From assembly GCA_034698045.1 (NCBI GenBank), contig JAQGAU010000643.1, positions 1 through 25,345 on the forward strand: a stretch of 25,345 nucleotides of DNA, written 5' to 3'. The stretch is from Paramacrobiotus richtersi (lineage: Eukaryota > Tardigrada > Eutardigrada > Parachela > Macrobiotidae). The notes below the pieces were generated by a model, which was given only the letters and a program-made list of their open reading frames with translations, had not been told where the DNA came from and did not search any database. The stretch's first letter is position 1; every line of letters begins with the position of its first letter. Both the position numbers and the translations under genes were made by a program. Shown here one piece after another: positions 10,042-20,285 of this stretch.

Positions 10042-11175
10042 ATGACCATCAACACGTCTATCTTCACGAATTTGACCAACGCTACCCAAGGAGAATCACC
10101 AGCCATCTCTGCGATTTGGGTGAAATCCTGGACTGCAATATACTTGCTGATCTGTTTCGAAGGAGCTACGGGAAACGCCCTTATAGTGTTCCTGATCCTG
10201 TATAACAGTAAATTCCGCAGTGGCTGTGGAATACTAATTGCACACTGTCTCATCGCTTACACGGTACTTTGTGCAGTAAGCTTTCCGATAGTGACAATCA
10301 GCACCTACGCAAAGCAAGTTAGTTCTTGGCCAATGAACCCGAAACACTGCAAGATGCCGCAGTTTATCCAGATAACATGCCGTGTTACTTCCATATGGCT
10401 CGATGCCTTTGTTGCCATTAATCGCCTCCTGGCATTACGTTTCCCGCATCAGTATCGCGAATTCGCCAAGAAAAAGACAGAGTATGTCGTTTTGACCTTT
10501 TGCTGGATGTTGGCCGGAGTTATTTGTCTTTTTGCGTGGTTCAATATCGGAATGGGTTTTGTACTGACCTCTCTGGGTGCTTGTGCTGCCGTGCCGCTAG
10601 GTAACCTCGGAATTTTTGTGAGCATTGTCGGGTTTTATGCACCGGCAGTTACCGCAGGGCTGATCTACTTGATAATTTATGCAAGTGCCGCAAAAAGGAG
10701 ACGCACAAAGATAGCTGTGCCGGAGACAACAAAATCCGGTAACAAAACTGGCGAAACATTTTCGGAATTTGAAAAGAAGCGAATGATGACAACCAATATG
10801 ATGTGTGTTTCCTATCTTTCCAACTCGGCATTCACCCAGATTTTGCCCGTAGCCATTCATTTGACAAAAAATGCCGAGAACGACATTACTCATCCACTGC
10901 TGCTCATGTGGCTGGCAGTTGTACAACTCCTCGGATACGCGATAAATCCGGTAAATTGATTGATAGAACAGATTTTTGTTAGCTGTCAGTGTGCAAAGTT
11001 AGTCTACTTGCAGCCCGTTTGTTTTGCAATAAACAAGGATTATCGCAAAGAAATGCGGTGTCTGATAACAAATATCGTTTCCCGATTGAAAAAGGGAAAG
11101 ATCTCTTCACATCGGATTGGACCTGCTGATTCGAGAAGGACTTCAGTGCGAGATGGCCAACCAAAGGTGTTATGA
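10042..11175 (+). CDS. GPCR-C: rhodopsin-like (class A) receptor, two exons, tandem paralogue of D and E
   Basis: A 356-aa orphan receptor. Exon 1 is 10042-10950 (303 codons) and exon 2 is 11014-11175 (53 codons plus stop). The intron is only 63 bp (GTAAAT...TTGCAG), phase 0 after P303. Three sequons lie in the first 15 residues (NTS, NLT, NAT). Landmarks are N45, C103, R128, W155, C181, P201, Y209, P269 and N302-P303. Replacements are Y73 (2.50), N127 (3.49), I267 (6.48) and Cys at 7.53. The third loop is about 30 residues longer than a minimal one and ends FEKKRMMTTN. Exon 2 encodes helix 8 (INKDYRKEMR) and a tail with HRIGPAD. An out-of-frame ATG at 10023 precedes the start and opens a 60-codon overlapping frame, which could lower translation if transcribed. 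ATTAAA at 11253-11258 may be the poly(A) signal. Confidence 0.94.
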
Positions 11176-13687
11176 GTTGTAATGTGTCGTTTCTCCACAA
11201 AGCGTTAATTCATCATTGCTGAAGCTAAACTATAGGCCACGCAGCTGCACTGATTAAATTTTGTGTTGGTTGTGCATGTCACCGACACCAGTGAGCAACT
11301 GGGATGTAACGTAACAACAAGCAGTTCCTAACAGAGAACGAGTTTTATACGGTGTTGATGGTGCGCCGCTGATGATTTCTCCGTTCGTTTACACGTCGCA
11401 GACATTGCCGTACTCTTTGCGATACTGTGGGCATCCGTAAAAATTACGGGACACGTTTTCAGTCGGCTTTGAAAACAGTGAAATGCGAAGTGTGTAACTG
11501 CCGCAGAACTTTCGTTTTGTTGTTTGTGATAGCCGCTTTTTTTTGTATATTCGTTTGTGTGTGAAAAGTACATCGCAGGTGTGCCACCTGCGCAGCGATA
11601 GTGCCTTTCCCTGGTTGTGCAGTCTAACAAACAGACACACACAGGACGCACGTACTCGTACATATGCATAGACCGGAAGAATAGTAAAATGGATTCACGC
11701 GACGCAAGAGTTGCTGTACTGTAGCGAGAGAACTGATTTTTGCTGGTAACAGCTCCACCGGAAACATCAGAATCAAATTTAGATCAACCCCTTTTGCATT
11801 TTGCCGTGCACCTAGAATCCGGAAATGAATTTGTAACAGCTGGAGATTACAATTTAGGCTTGTTGACGGCCCGTCGTTTGCGTCGTGATCGACTGGTTTC
11901 CGCTTGTTTGCGCTTGAAACGTGCGTCAGCGTATGTCTATGGCTTATTTGTTGCATGTACGTGCAACAACATTGCAATGTATGTAATAATAAGGTGTGCA
12001 AAATTATGCGCCTCAAATCATAAGAGCGCCTTAAATTGATTCAGCCGTTTGCAACTCTTATAGTTGGTTACGGGATGAGTAACACGAAAGTTGATTTATA
12101 AAGTTCATGAAGTACAAGATCAGAAAAAGGCCAAAAATCAGGTTACGGAAAATGTTGTGTATGAACGAATGTCTTGACACAGATCCGGATTTAATTACAA
12201 GGGATCAAAGCATGGATTTTCCGTAATTACTTTGACCAGACCGGAAACGCTACCACCCATTCAGAAATGTTCTGTTGCAGTTGAGGTTATTACGTTTGAC
12301 GTTACTTCTGGTCTTTAGAACGAAGTTAGCGCCTGTCCCTGTGCGCTTACTATGTTAACAAGTCGGGAGAAAACTTCTAGCTTCTTGTTCCTGATGCATA
12401 GAAAGCGCACTGGAACGACACAAATCTAAAGGAAATATGAATCTGCAGTTTACATCAGAGCATGGTCCAGACATACAACAGTTCGGAGTTCAAACAAAGG
12501 TGAAGAGAGGTGAACAAGTTCTCTAACGCAAAAAACATGCTGTTTCGAAAAACTGGTTTACTTGCGACCATGCAGTCTAACGAATACGCTCGGGTTTTGA
12601 ACCTGTATATAGCTACGAGCTTAAAACATTGTCGAGCGTAGGAAAATCCCTATAAATATGGAAGTAAGGAGAAAGAATTGGTACAGACAAAGCCGAAGAG
12701 ATTAATATTATTATATGCAGTTAATTCGGTACTGCCTCGACTGTTTTCAGCAGCGATGGCAGTGTCGTGCATCTGTTGGTCCGAAAGCGAAAGATTTCAA
12801 TAGGTCACGGGAAATAAAATTCTCCAGAGTAACGATCTACACTATTGTCACATAACGCGCGAATTACATTGTCTGGCAGCGATATAAAGAGGTTAAAAAT
12901 ATGCTATTGATTCTGCGAATCGGTCTGTATGCGCACCGCACGGCATCACTGGTCGTACACCTTTATAGCAGCATGTACCGACGGCATCGACACTACTTTA
13001 CTGTGCACGATCTGAGCGGAAGCTTGGTACATTATAAGTGATGCTAATTATCGCTGATAACCTGCGCCGCAGCTCGAAACGTTTCTCTATAGGAAACAAT
13101 GTCATGTGTTGAACAGGCATCCATCGCGGTAGTCGTGAACACTGAAGGTGCAGTATGCACCGCGAATAGTTCAAGCTACTGGTGTTAAAACTTCCTGGTC
13201 TAAAACTGATTTCATGCGATCACAATGTGCTATATCCTTGATAGTGGCGGTTATTTCCCACGGTATACAGGTTATTGACCATATGTTCCGTCTCTGTTTC
13301 ATTGTATCCATTTTTATGATTTCTTAATTGAAATCGCAGAGATCTTTAATTAACCAGTGCAAATTAGATCGGATGTTTGCTCGTCTTGATTGCACACCAA
13401 GCCTCCGGAAATGTGGGGAAAACTCGGTCATCTGTGACTGTCAGAACGATACCTGTATTTACGTATTTCCTAGGAGCATTTTGGAAACGTCACGTTTACG
13501 ACTTATAAACTCGAACAAATTCCCTTAGTTTGTTCATGTTGTATTTGTAATCGTACAAAGTCGAAGTCCGGTTTATTCAGCTAACAACTACGCTTGCTTT
13601 ATGCAGACAGTACAGAAGTCTGTAGAACCCAGCGCAAACCAGTGAAGACAGTTACTAGTTCCTAGCATACGTGCTTGTTTCATGAAT
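11176..13687. other. Spacer between GPCR-C and GPCR-D, largely duplicated DNA
   Basis: The first about 400 bp is the shared 3' flank of the C-type unit. From about 12120 the sequence matches the region from about 17330 (upstream of GPCR-E), including ATGGATTTTCCG and ACGCTACCACC. From about 12820 it matches the 5' flanks of C and E. Several 60-130-codon frames on both strands between 11328 and 12039 are mutually overlapping, lack motifs and mostly lack an ATG, so I do not call genes. Confidence 0.45.
12910..12924 (+). promoter_or_regulatory. Conserved upstream 15-mer, copy 2 (GPCR-D)
   Basis: The same ATTCTGCGAATCGGT word as upstream of GPCR-C and E, here about 765 bp before the GPCR-D start. 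Confidence 0.35.
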
Positions 13688-14827
13688 ATGGCCATCAATA
13701 CCTCTGTTTTTACGAATTTAACCAATGCTACCCAAGGAGGATCACCTGGCATTCCTGCGATTTGGGTGAAATCCTGGACGGCAACATACTTGCTGATCTG
13801 TTTCGAAGGAGCAACGGGAAACGCCCTAATAGTGTTCCTGATCCTGTATAATAGCAAATTCCGCAATGGCTGCGGAATACTAATTGCACACTGTCTTATC
13901 GCTTACACGGTACTTTGTGCAGTGAGCTTTCCGATAGTGACAATCAGCACTTACGCAAAGCAAGTTAGTTTCTGGCCAATGAACCCGAAACACTGCAAGG
14001 TGCCACAGTTTATCCAGGTGACATGCCGTATTGTTTCGATATGGCTCGATGCCTTTATTGCCCTTAATCGCCTTCTTGCATTATGTTTCCCGTATCATTA
14101 CCGCGAATTCGCCAGAAGGAAAACAGAGTATGTTGTTTTGACATTCTGCTGGACGTTAGCCGGAGTTATTTCTCTTTTTGCGTGGTTCGATATCGGACTG
14201 GTTTATGTGATGGTCCCTTCGATGGGCACTTGTGCAGCACTGCCACGAGGAGCCGTGGGAAGTGTAGTGTCCGTTATCGGGTTTTATTTACCGGCAGTTA
14301 CCGCTGGGGTTATCTATCTCGTAATCTATGTCAGTGCCGCAAAAAGGAAACGCGCAAAGGTCGTCGTGCCTGCGATATCAGTGTCCGATAACAGAACTGG
14401 GGAAACACCTAGGGATGTGGAGAAAAAACGAATGATGACGACGAATATGATGTGTGTTTCCTATCTGTCCAACTCGGCATTCACTCAGATTCTGCCCATA
14501 GCCATTCAGCTCATGAGAAGTGGCACGGATGACGTTACGAATCCACTGGCTATCATGTGGATGGGAGTTGCACAGCTGCTTGGATACGCTTTAAATCCAG
14601 TAAGTGCCACGAACTGTGACTGCTTGATGTTTTCATCTGTCAGTTTTACAATGTGAGCTTGTTTGCAGATAGTTTGTTTTGCGATAAACAAGGAATACCG
14701 GAAAGAAGTGCGGTGTATAGCAAGAAGCATCGCGTTGCGGTTGAGAAATGGAAAGATCTCTGCAAGGATAAGGTCTGTTGATTTGGAAATGACCTCAGTG
14801 CGCGATGGACAGCAGAGGCCGTTATGA
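13688..14827 (+). CDS. GPCR-D: rhodopsin-like (class A) receptor, two exons, closest to GPCR-C
   Basis: A 356-aa orphan receptor. Exon 1 is 13688-14599 (304 codons) and exon 2 is 14669-14827 (52 codons plus stop). The intron is 69 bp, phase 0 after P304. I chose the second of two in-frame ATGs (13682 and 13688) because it aligns with the GPCR-C start, where the first ATG position reads CATCAA. Sequons are NTS, NLT and NAT. Landmarks are N45, C103, R128, W155, C182, P202, Y210, P270 and N303-P304. Replacements are Y73 (2.50), N127 (3.49), an aliphatic residue at 6.48 and Cys at 7.53. TM1-TM3 are almost identical to GPCR-C, and ECL2 differs most (VPSMGTCAALPRGAV). This could reflect ligand-pocket divergence or gene conversion over the first half. 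The tail motif is ARIRSVD rather than RIGS. Confidence 0.94.
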
Positions 14828-16508
14828 GTAGTATTTGTCGTTTTTCTCACAAAACATTGATTTGTTATTGTTATAATTTGAACCATAAGTCACGCAGTTG
14901 GTTAGAGCCGTAAGATAAGAAGAATGCATGTTTGGCTATGACGTGCTTGTCACGTCAGCAATAATCAAGCAGCTGTGACGTAAACATACTTTATCAATCA
15001 GTTAATGCGATGCTCACTGTCAGAGTTAATATATGTTTCTGTGGATTTATTTGTACTGCAAATAGCTGTCAGAAATAATAACGATGCAGTAAATTTCGCG
15101 TATCCCTTAAGGTTCAAGTCTATGATGCAAATGACTGTTTCCTTAGGTCTGGATTTATGATATCATTTCTGTACGTTAACGCGCTTGAGCACTTATCTGG
15201 CTGTGTGGATTTTGAACAGAAAGGTTTTCCCTACGCTGTTTTGTTACCAGTCATTTTGCATGTTTCATGATCACCAAACGGCTATAAAAAACTGCGGCTG
15301 TAGATATCCTAAATTCGTCAGCCTACATCCTATCCTTGCGTCTTAATAAACCAAAAAGGTCAAGGAACGAGTTCGTAGAAACTTAACAGCGAAACCGACA
15401 AGAAAGAAGCCGGCTTTAAGGACAACTAGCAGCTGTATGAAAAATGCTTAAATGTACGCGCATAAACTGCTAAATTTTGTAAACTACCACGCATTATTTA
15501 TTTTGACCGCCAGAGATTGACGTGTCGACTCGATGTTCAACATAAAAGTGGTTTTTTTATCAACCATTCCGGTAACATCGTGTTATCCATTTAAGGTTTG
15601 GTTTATGTAATGCATTGGTCGTGGCAAAGACTGCCTAATGCAAGATTCTTGATTCACGAGAGGTAAGCAGATATAAAATGCTCCCGGAAATCGATATGGA
15701 TATCTTAAGGTATTTGCCTATTCCCCGCAGCGCTCGTAAGCCAAATACGATCTCGGAGCAATAAAGCCGCGAGCTGCAGCCATCCTAGAAAGCAGATCTA
15801 ATGCATAACCACTGTTTTCAGATGAAATAATATCTGTTTATCGTCTCGATGTTTTCAGCGTACTGGCAATCTGTTTTTGAGTCAATTCTCTTTTGAGTTA
15901 CGTCACCTTCGAGCAAATCGTTCCCCTGTTTCCGCTTCTTGAAATCGCATTCAGATCATATGGTCGAAACTGGTGGCTGGTACCTTCGGGACATGCGGAA
16001 CTGTTTTGGTAGCGAACACCCTCGATACGCAAATCCACATGAGATACATTATAAGCGCACCGGGGAACAAGTGACTGTTTTTCCTTTTACCATTCCAAGT
16101 GAAAACAACTTAATAATCATTTTGATTCGGTAATAGTGTGGGTGCGCTTAGTAATCTAGCCATTTGATTTTGAAGTAAATATTATACTTTTAGCACGGAT
16201 TCTGTCCGCACATTATGATGTCCAACAATGCCATCAATTATAATCCCTGCACCAATACATAAAATCATCTGGAAAAAGCCATAATTATTGGAAAAAGATT
16301 ACATACCGGCTGGAAACAAACCTGCTTTTACATAACGGCGCTATGATAACGCTAACATGAATGCGAAAAATTATGAGGAAACAAGTCTTGGCACAAACAG
16401 TGAAACACTGGCCCTACTTCTACTGAGGTTGGACTACATGTAGCTTTTAGGCAGTCTCTTGTGAAACGAATGCGCGAAAAAAAACGATAGTACAAAATTA
16501 TGGTGTCA
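14828..16508. other. 3' flank of GPCR-D and spacer with a duplicated block
   Basis: The first 200 bp resembles the 3' flank of GPCR-E (TGTGACGT...AACA...CTTTATCAA). The block 15840-16402 matches 21629-22245. In one forward frame both copies encode LVA.TFGTCGTVLVA.T, a possible membrane-helix remnant, but the frame in this copy is closed by stops on either side. The 64-codon frame at 15939-16133 uses a different frame and is not annotated. Confidence 0.45.
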
Positions 16509-16902
16509 TAGCGATACAGACCGTTAGTCGCCCGCGAAAACCAAAGAGATCATCGTGATTAGTATTCTATGGTGCTCCATTAGAATTCTAGCAGTATTCG
16601 GGTGATTTAACTGCAGATTACTCTACGCATCAACGCCATTGGGAAATTGCGCCATTTTTCCGAACGGGCGATCTGGCTTCCTACTGCGTCTTGTTGGGTT
16701 TTACAGGCCTCCAGCTTTTACCACTTTCGTGCAAATCCACAACTAATGCATGTGTGCATTGCTCTACTGGAGCACCGCTTGTTGCTTGCTTATGTCAGTA
16801 GTCGGGGTATGTTTTCCTGTCATTGATGATAAAGTGATCCTGTCACCTCTAACAGCAACGTGATTAGCAGCCACACCTATGCTTGGGTACAGTACGACAC
16901 CG
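16509..16902 (+). pseudogene. Broken GPCR-B-like receptor copy (TM4 to TM7, internally deleted)
   Basis: Nucleotide similarity to GPCR-B begins near 16509 (end of the second intracellular loop) and runs through TM4, ECL2 and the start of TM5. About 100 bp is then missing (rest of TM5 and the third loop), and similarity resumes in TM6-TM7. It ends at 16902 with the same ACACCG/GT exon boundary as GPCR-B. In-frame TGA replaces Trp codons at 16613-16615 and 16861-16863, and TM6 is frameshifted. The following 80 or so bases still resemble the GPCR-B intron. No clear exon 2 is left, apart from a weak match near 17048-17070. TM1-TM3 are absent. It lies inside the C/D/E array although it belongs to the A/B subfamily, so it is an older, non-functional duplicate. 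Confidence 0.88.
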
Positions 16903-19124
16903 GTAAAATTCATGATAACTGCTTGTTTTACTCACTGTGAGTTATTCCTGCTTTCATCGACTCTTTTTTCGTTAGTATCATTGTCAAATAATATTAACAA
17001 TCGCTAATATCATAGTGGACTAAAGTGTTGGACGTAGCCAAAATAACTGGAGCTTTTAGAGGAGACATCTGTATTGCGATAGTGAACTGTAACGATAAGG
17101 ATGATTTTGTTGGTATACCTTGTACGTACGAGGACAGCATGAACAATGTTATTACACGTATGTTTAAGCATCGCAAAAATAATAAACTAAAAGAGTGTTA
17201 CCAGAAGTTCAGAAACGGTGTGTTCAGCAGGGTTTCGCTATTTTACCAATTCTGCGCATCATTTAAAAATAACAATTATTGAGAGATTGTTCGTCTTTGG
17301 TATTGCTGAATCGTTGTTCATACTAGTACTGAAATAAATGAAAACCCATGCATAATATGTTGTTTCGGAAAATTAACGAATGTCGCCAAGACGCCGAACC
17401 GAAACAGAAGGCGGTTTTCTACAGGATACAAAACATGGATTTTCCGGATCACTCATGCGTTCCGACCGGACACGCTACCACCCTGCTAAGGGTAAAACAG
17501 TTTTGTCATCGATTGTTTACCGTTTCTTCTGTTTAGCAGAATCTCGTGATCACGTCGTATCTGTGCCCATGTTAACTAGGATCCGGAAGGAGTTTGTTCT
17601 GGTTTCTTGGCGCGTAGAAATTAAGCTCACCGGATGTCCGAGCGTGTTTCATGGGTGTTTGTGAAAACGGAAGAGTGACCTCGCTACGCATCAGATAGAT
17701 GGTTAGTCCGTTTCGCCGAAGGTTGTTGCGCTCTGTGAACTAAAATCTCTGTACCGGAATGACCAAGAACAATAAGAGACAACCTGCAAAATGTCATTTC
17801 ATGGTCAGAGTAACAACACTGAACTGAAATCCAATGAAACACCAGCGAGGCAAACATGCTGTTAAATGTGAACGTTACTGTAAACCACTACGCTGTTTCT
17901 GACATTGTGAGCATTACGCTGTTTCTAGCGGCTTGAAGCCTCAATATCAGTTCAGCAGTATGCACATAATGGAGCTTTCGGGAATCCGTAAAAAAAATAT
18001 AATATTATGGAAGTCATGTACATAAATAAGCAGAAAGAACTGGCAAAGGTGCGCTTTTGATCACTTATTTTAATGACCCGTCGCGAGTGATGCGCTAAAT
18101 TACGATATTACATTGTGTGACACTGCTGCCTCCTGTGTCGTCAGTCGCGACAACCTGGTTTGAATTACGACGAAGTTCAATGCAACTTATGGCCTGGAAC
18201 GTGTCAACAAGTTCGGGGAATACATTCTCAAGAACAACCAGCGTCACTGTTGTACATAAACACACGAATTAGATTGTCTGGTATTGACGCACACAGAGTA
18301 ACATTCTACTGATTCTGCGAATCGGTTTACATGCACGGCAGCGCCATTGGTATTATGCCCTTAGATTAAAATGTACCGATTATGATCAGTACCACCAGCT
18401 CTTTTATGGGATTACATACCAATATTGATCGGAATGGAAGCTCAGCGTATACAATTAACTATTTTTGATCCCTTCTGCTTAGACGACCTACGGTGCATCT
18501 CGAAAGCACTTCTCTGCAGGGAACGTGTTCATGTATTGAACAGTGTGTGAATGCAACTAAAAAGTCAGGGCTACACGGTAAAATAAGTTAAGCCTCTGCG
18601 TACAGTGTTTAGCTTTTCTTATTTCAAAATCCCGTAATTGATTTATGCGGCAGATCTCCCCACTTCCTTATCTGCCGGGAAGCAGCGGTCGTTGTACACG
18701 GTGCGTCATTTATTAATCATCATTACTTTACTGCACTACCTACTCCTTTGTTTTCTTAATTGCAGCTTTGCAACGACGTGCATCCTTCGATTAGCTAGCG
18801 CCAGTCAGATCCGCTGGTGACAGTAATCTGATAATCGCTACACATCTTCGTGGCAAACCAAGCCTGTGGAAATGTAGGACAGACGTTACCTGTCATCTGC
18901 CGGCAAGAACGAGGGAACGCCTGTTTTTGTTTACAAGGAGCACTGGGCTACGCTTTACGCTCCGATAAGTTTCCCGGTTGTTCATGTAATCGTACAGATA
19001 ACAGGTCCGCTTTATTCAACTGAGCTTATTGAATTCACACAACAACACTTGGAAGCATCAAAAATCTCACGCCAACCATCGGAGCTGAATTAGTATCTCT
19101 TGAACGGATGTGCTGTTGATTACT
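16903..19124. other. Spacer before GPCR-E, mostly duplicated 5' flank
   Basis: This begins with the decayed intron of the pseudogene. From about 17330 it parallels the GPCR-D upstream region: distal block to about 17610, middle block about 17930-18060, and 15-mer block about 18230-18370. The proximal block at 18775-19110 parallels GPCR-C instead. Frames at 17025-17282 (85 codons) and 17348-17664 have no domain and no convincing start. Confidence 0.45.
18312..18326 (+). promoter_or_regulatory. Conserved upstream 15-mer, copy 3 (GPCR-E)
   Basis: The same ATTCTGCGAATCGGT word, here about 800 bp before the GPCR-E start, again followed by a TGCACGGCA-like stretch. Confidence 0.35.
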
Positions 19125-20285
19125 ATGGCCATGAACACAGCGTCATCTCTCTTTACTAATTTAACCAATATTACCAAAAGAGAACCACCACCCATTCCAG
19201 CGATTTGGATGAATTCCTGGACATCAACCTATCTCCTGATCTGTATCGAAGGAGCAACGGGAAACGCCCTATTAGTGTTCCTGATTCTCTACAACAATAG
19301 ATTCCGCAGTGGCTGCGGAATACTAATTGCCCACTGTTTAATTGCCTACACAATACTTTGCGGGTTAAATTTTCCGATCGTGACAATCAGCGCTTACGTT
19401 AAGCAACTCACGTCCTGGCATATAAACCCGAAACATTGCAAATACCCTCAGTTTATCCAGATGACCTGCCGTATGGCGGCTATATGGCTGGATGCCTTCA
19501 TCGCCATCAATCGCCTATTGGCATTAAATTTCCCATATCGGTACCGCGAAATTGCCAAGAAGAAACTGGAGTATATCGTGTTGATATTTTGCTGGACGCT
19601 ACCCGGAACTATGTGTTTTTTTGGCTTTTTCGATATCGGAATGGTTTATGTCATGCTATTTTCTCTGGGTACATGTGCAGCACTGCCGCGAGGAAAGCTC
19701 GGAGTTTTGGTGACCTTCGTCGGGTTTTATATACCGGCAGCTGCTGCTGGGGTGATATATCTCGTAATTTATATCAGTGCTGCGAAAAGGAAACGCACAA
19801 AGATAGCTGTGCCGGCGACATCGAAATTCGATAGCAAATCTGGTGAAATATCTTCGGAATTCGAAAAGAAGCGAATGATGACAACCAATATGATGTGTGG
19901 TTCCTATCTGTTAAACTCGGCATTCACCCAAGTGATGCCCATTGCCATTCATATGTTTATGAGTGCCGAGAATGACCTGACGCAGCCATTGCCAATAATG
20001 TGGATGGCTGTTGTGCAGCTGCTTGGATACGGTATTAATCCGGTAAGCTTCGCGCAATAGTGAATAATAAGTAATCTGGATTGCTTTTTAGCTGTCAGTT
20101 TTGTCATGTTAGTCTACTTGCAGCCCGTTTGTTTTATAATAAACAAGGACTACCGCGAAGAAGTCCGGCGAATGACCAAAAAGATCGCGTCCCGGTTGAG
20201 ATATGGAAAGTTCTCGGCACATCGAATTGGATCTGCTGATGTGGAGATGGCTTCCGGACGAAGTAGCCAGCCGAAGTCGTTATAA
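19125..20285 (+). CDS. GPCR-E: rhodopsin-like (class A) receptor, two exons, tandem paralogue of C and D
   Basis: A 359-aa orphan receptor. Exon 1 is 19125-20042 (306 codons) and exon 2 is 20124-20285 (53 codons plus stop). The intron is 81 bp (GTAAGC...TTGCAG), phase 0 after P306. The open frame extends upstream to 19110 but contains no ATG there. 19125 is the first in-frame ATG, and a second at 19131 is also possible. Sequons are NLT and NIT near residues 12-18. Landmarks are N47, C105, R130, W157, an ECL2 Cys, P5.50, Y5.58, P6.50 and N305-P306. Replacements are Y75 (2.50), N129 (3.49), Val at 6.48 and Cys at 7.53. Exon 2 carries INKDYREEVR (helix 8) and HRIGSADVEM. A three-codon upstream frame begins at the ATG at 19108. 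Confidence 0.94.

Larger units (their letters stand above)
9184..11600 (+). repeat. Duplicated segment containing GPCR-C (copy 1)
   Basis: Upstream flank, gene and about 400 bp of downstream flank match the corresponding parts of the GPCR-D and GPCR-E segments. Downstream of the stop, the phrases TGTGCATGTCACC and GTAACGTAACAACAA recur after GPCR-E (about 20400-20452), and a later stretch around 11500-11585 matches about 21010-21095. Boundaries are approximate, judged by eye. Confidence 0.55.
12120..16402 (+). repeat. Duplicated segment containing GPCR-D (copy 2)
   Basis: A segment of roughly 4.3 kb whose pieces occur in the same order around GPCR-E (about 17330-22245). The distal 5' block is 12120-12360, the middle block 12595-12700, the conserved 15-mer block about 12820-12960, then the gene and a 3' block at 14828-15030. 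The far 3' block is 15840-16402, with GGGACATGCGGAACTGTTTTGGT at 15988-16010. Homology is patchy with indels, so the duplication is not recent. Boundaries are by eye. Confidence 0.6.

Noticed and set aside
10597-10926. 109-codon minus-strand frame inside GPCR-C
   Set aside because: Antisense shadow of the conserved receptor coding sequence.
11328-12039. Several 80-130-codon frames on both strands
   Set aside because: They overlap one another on opposite strands, most lack a convincing ATG, show no motif and lie in duplicated non-coding flank.
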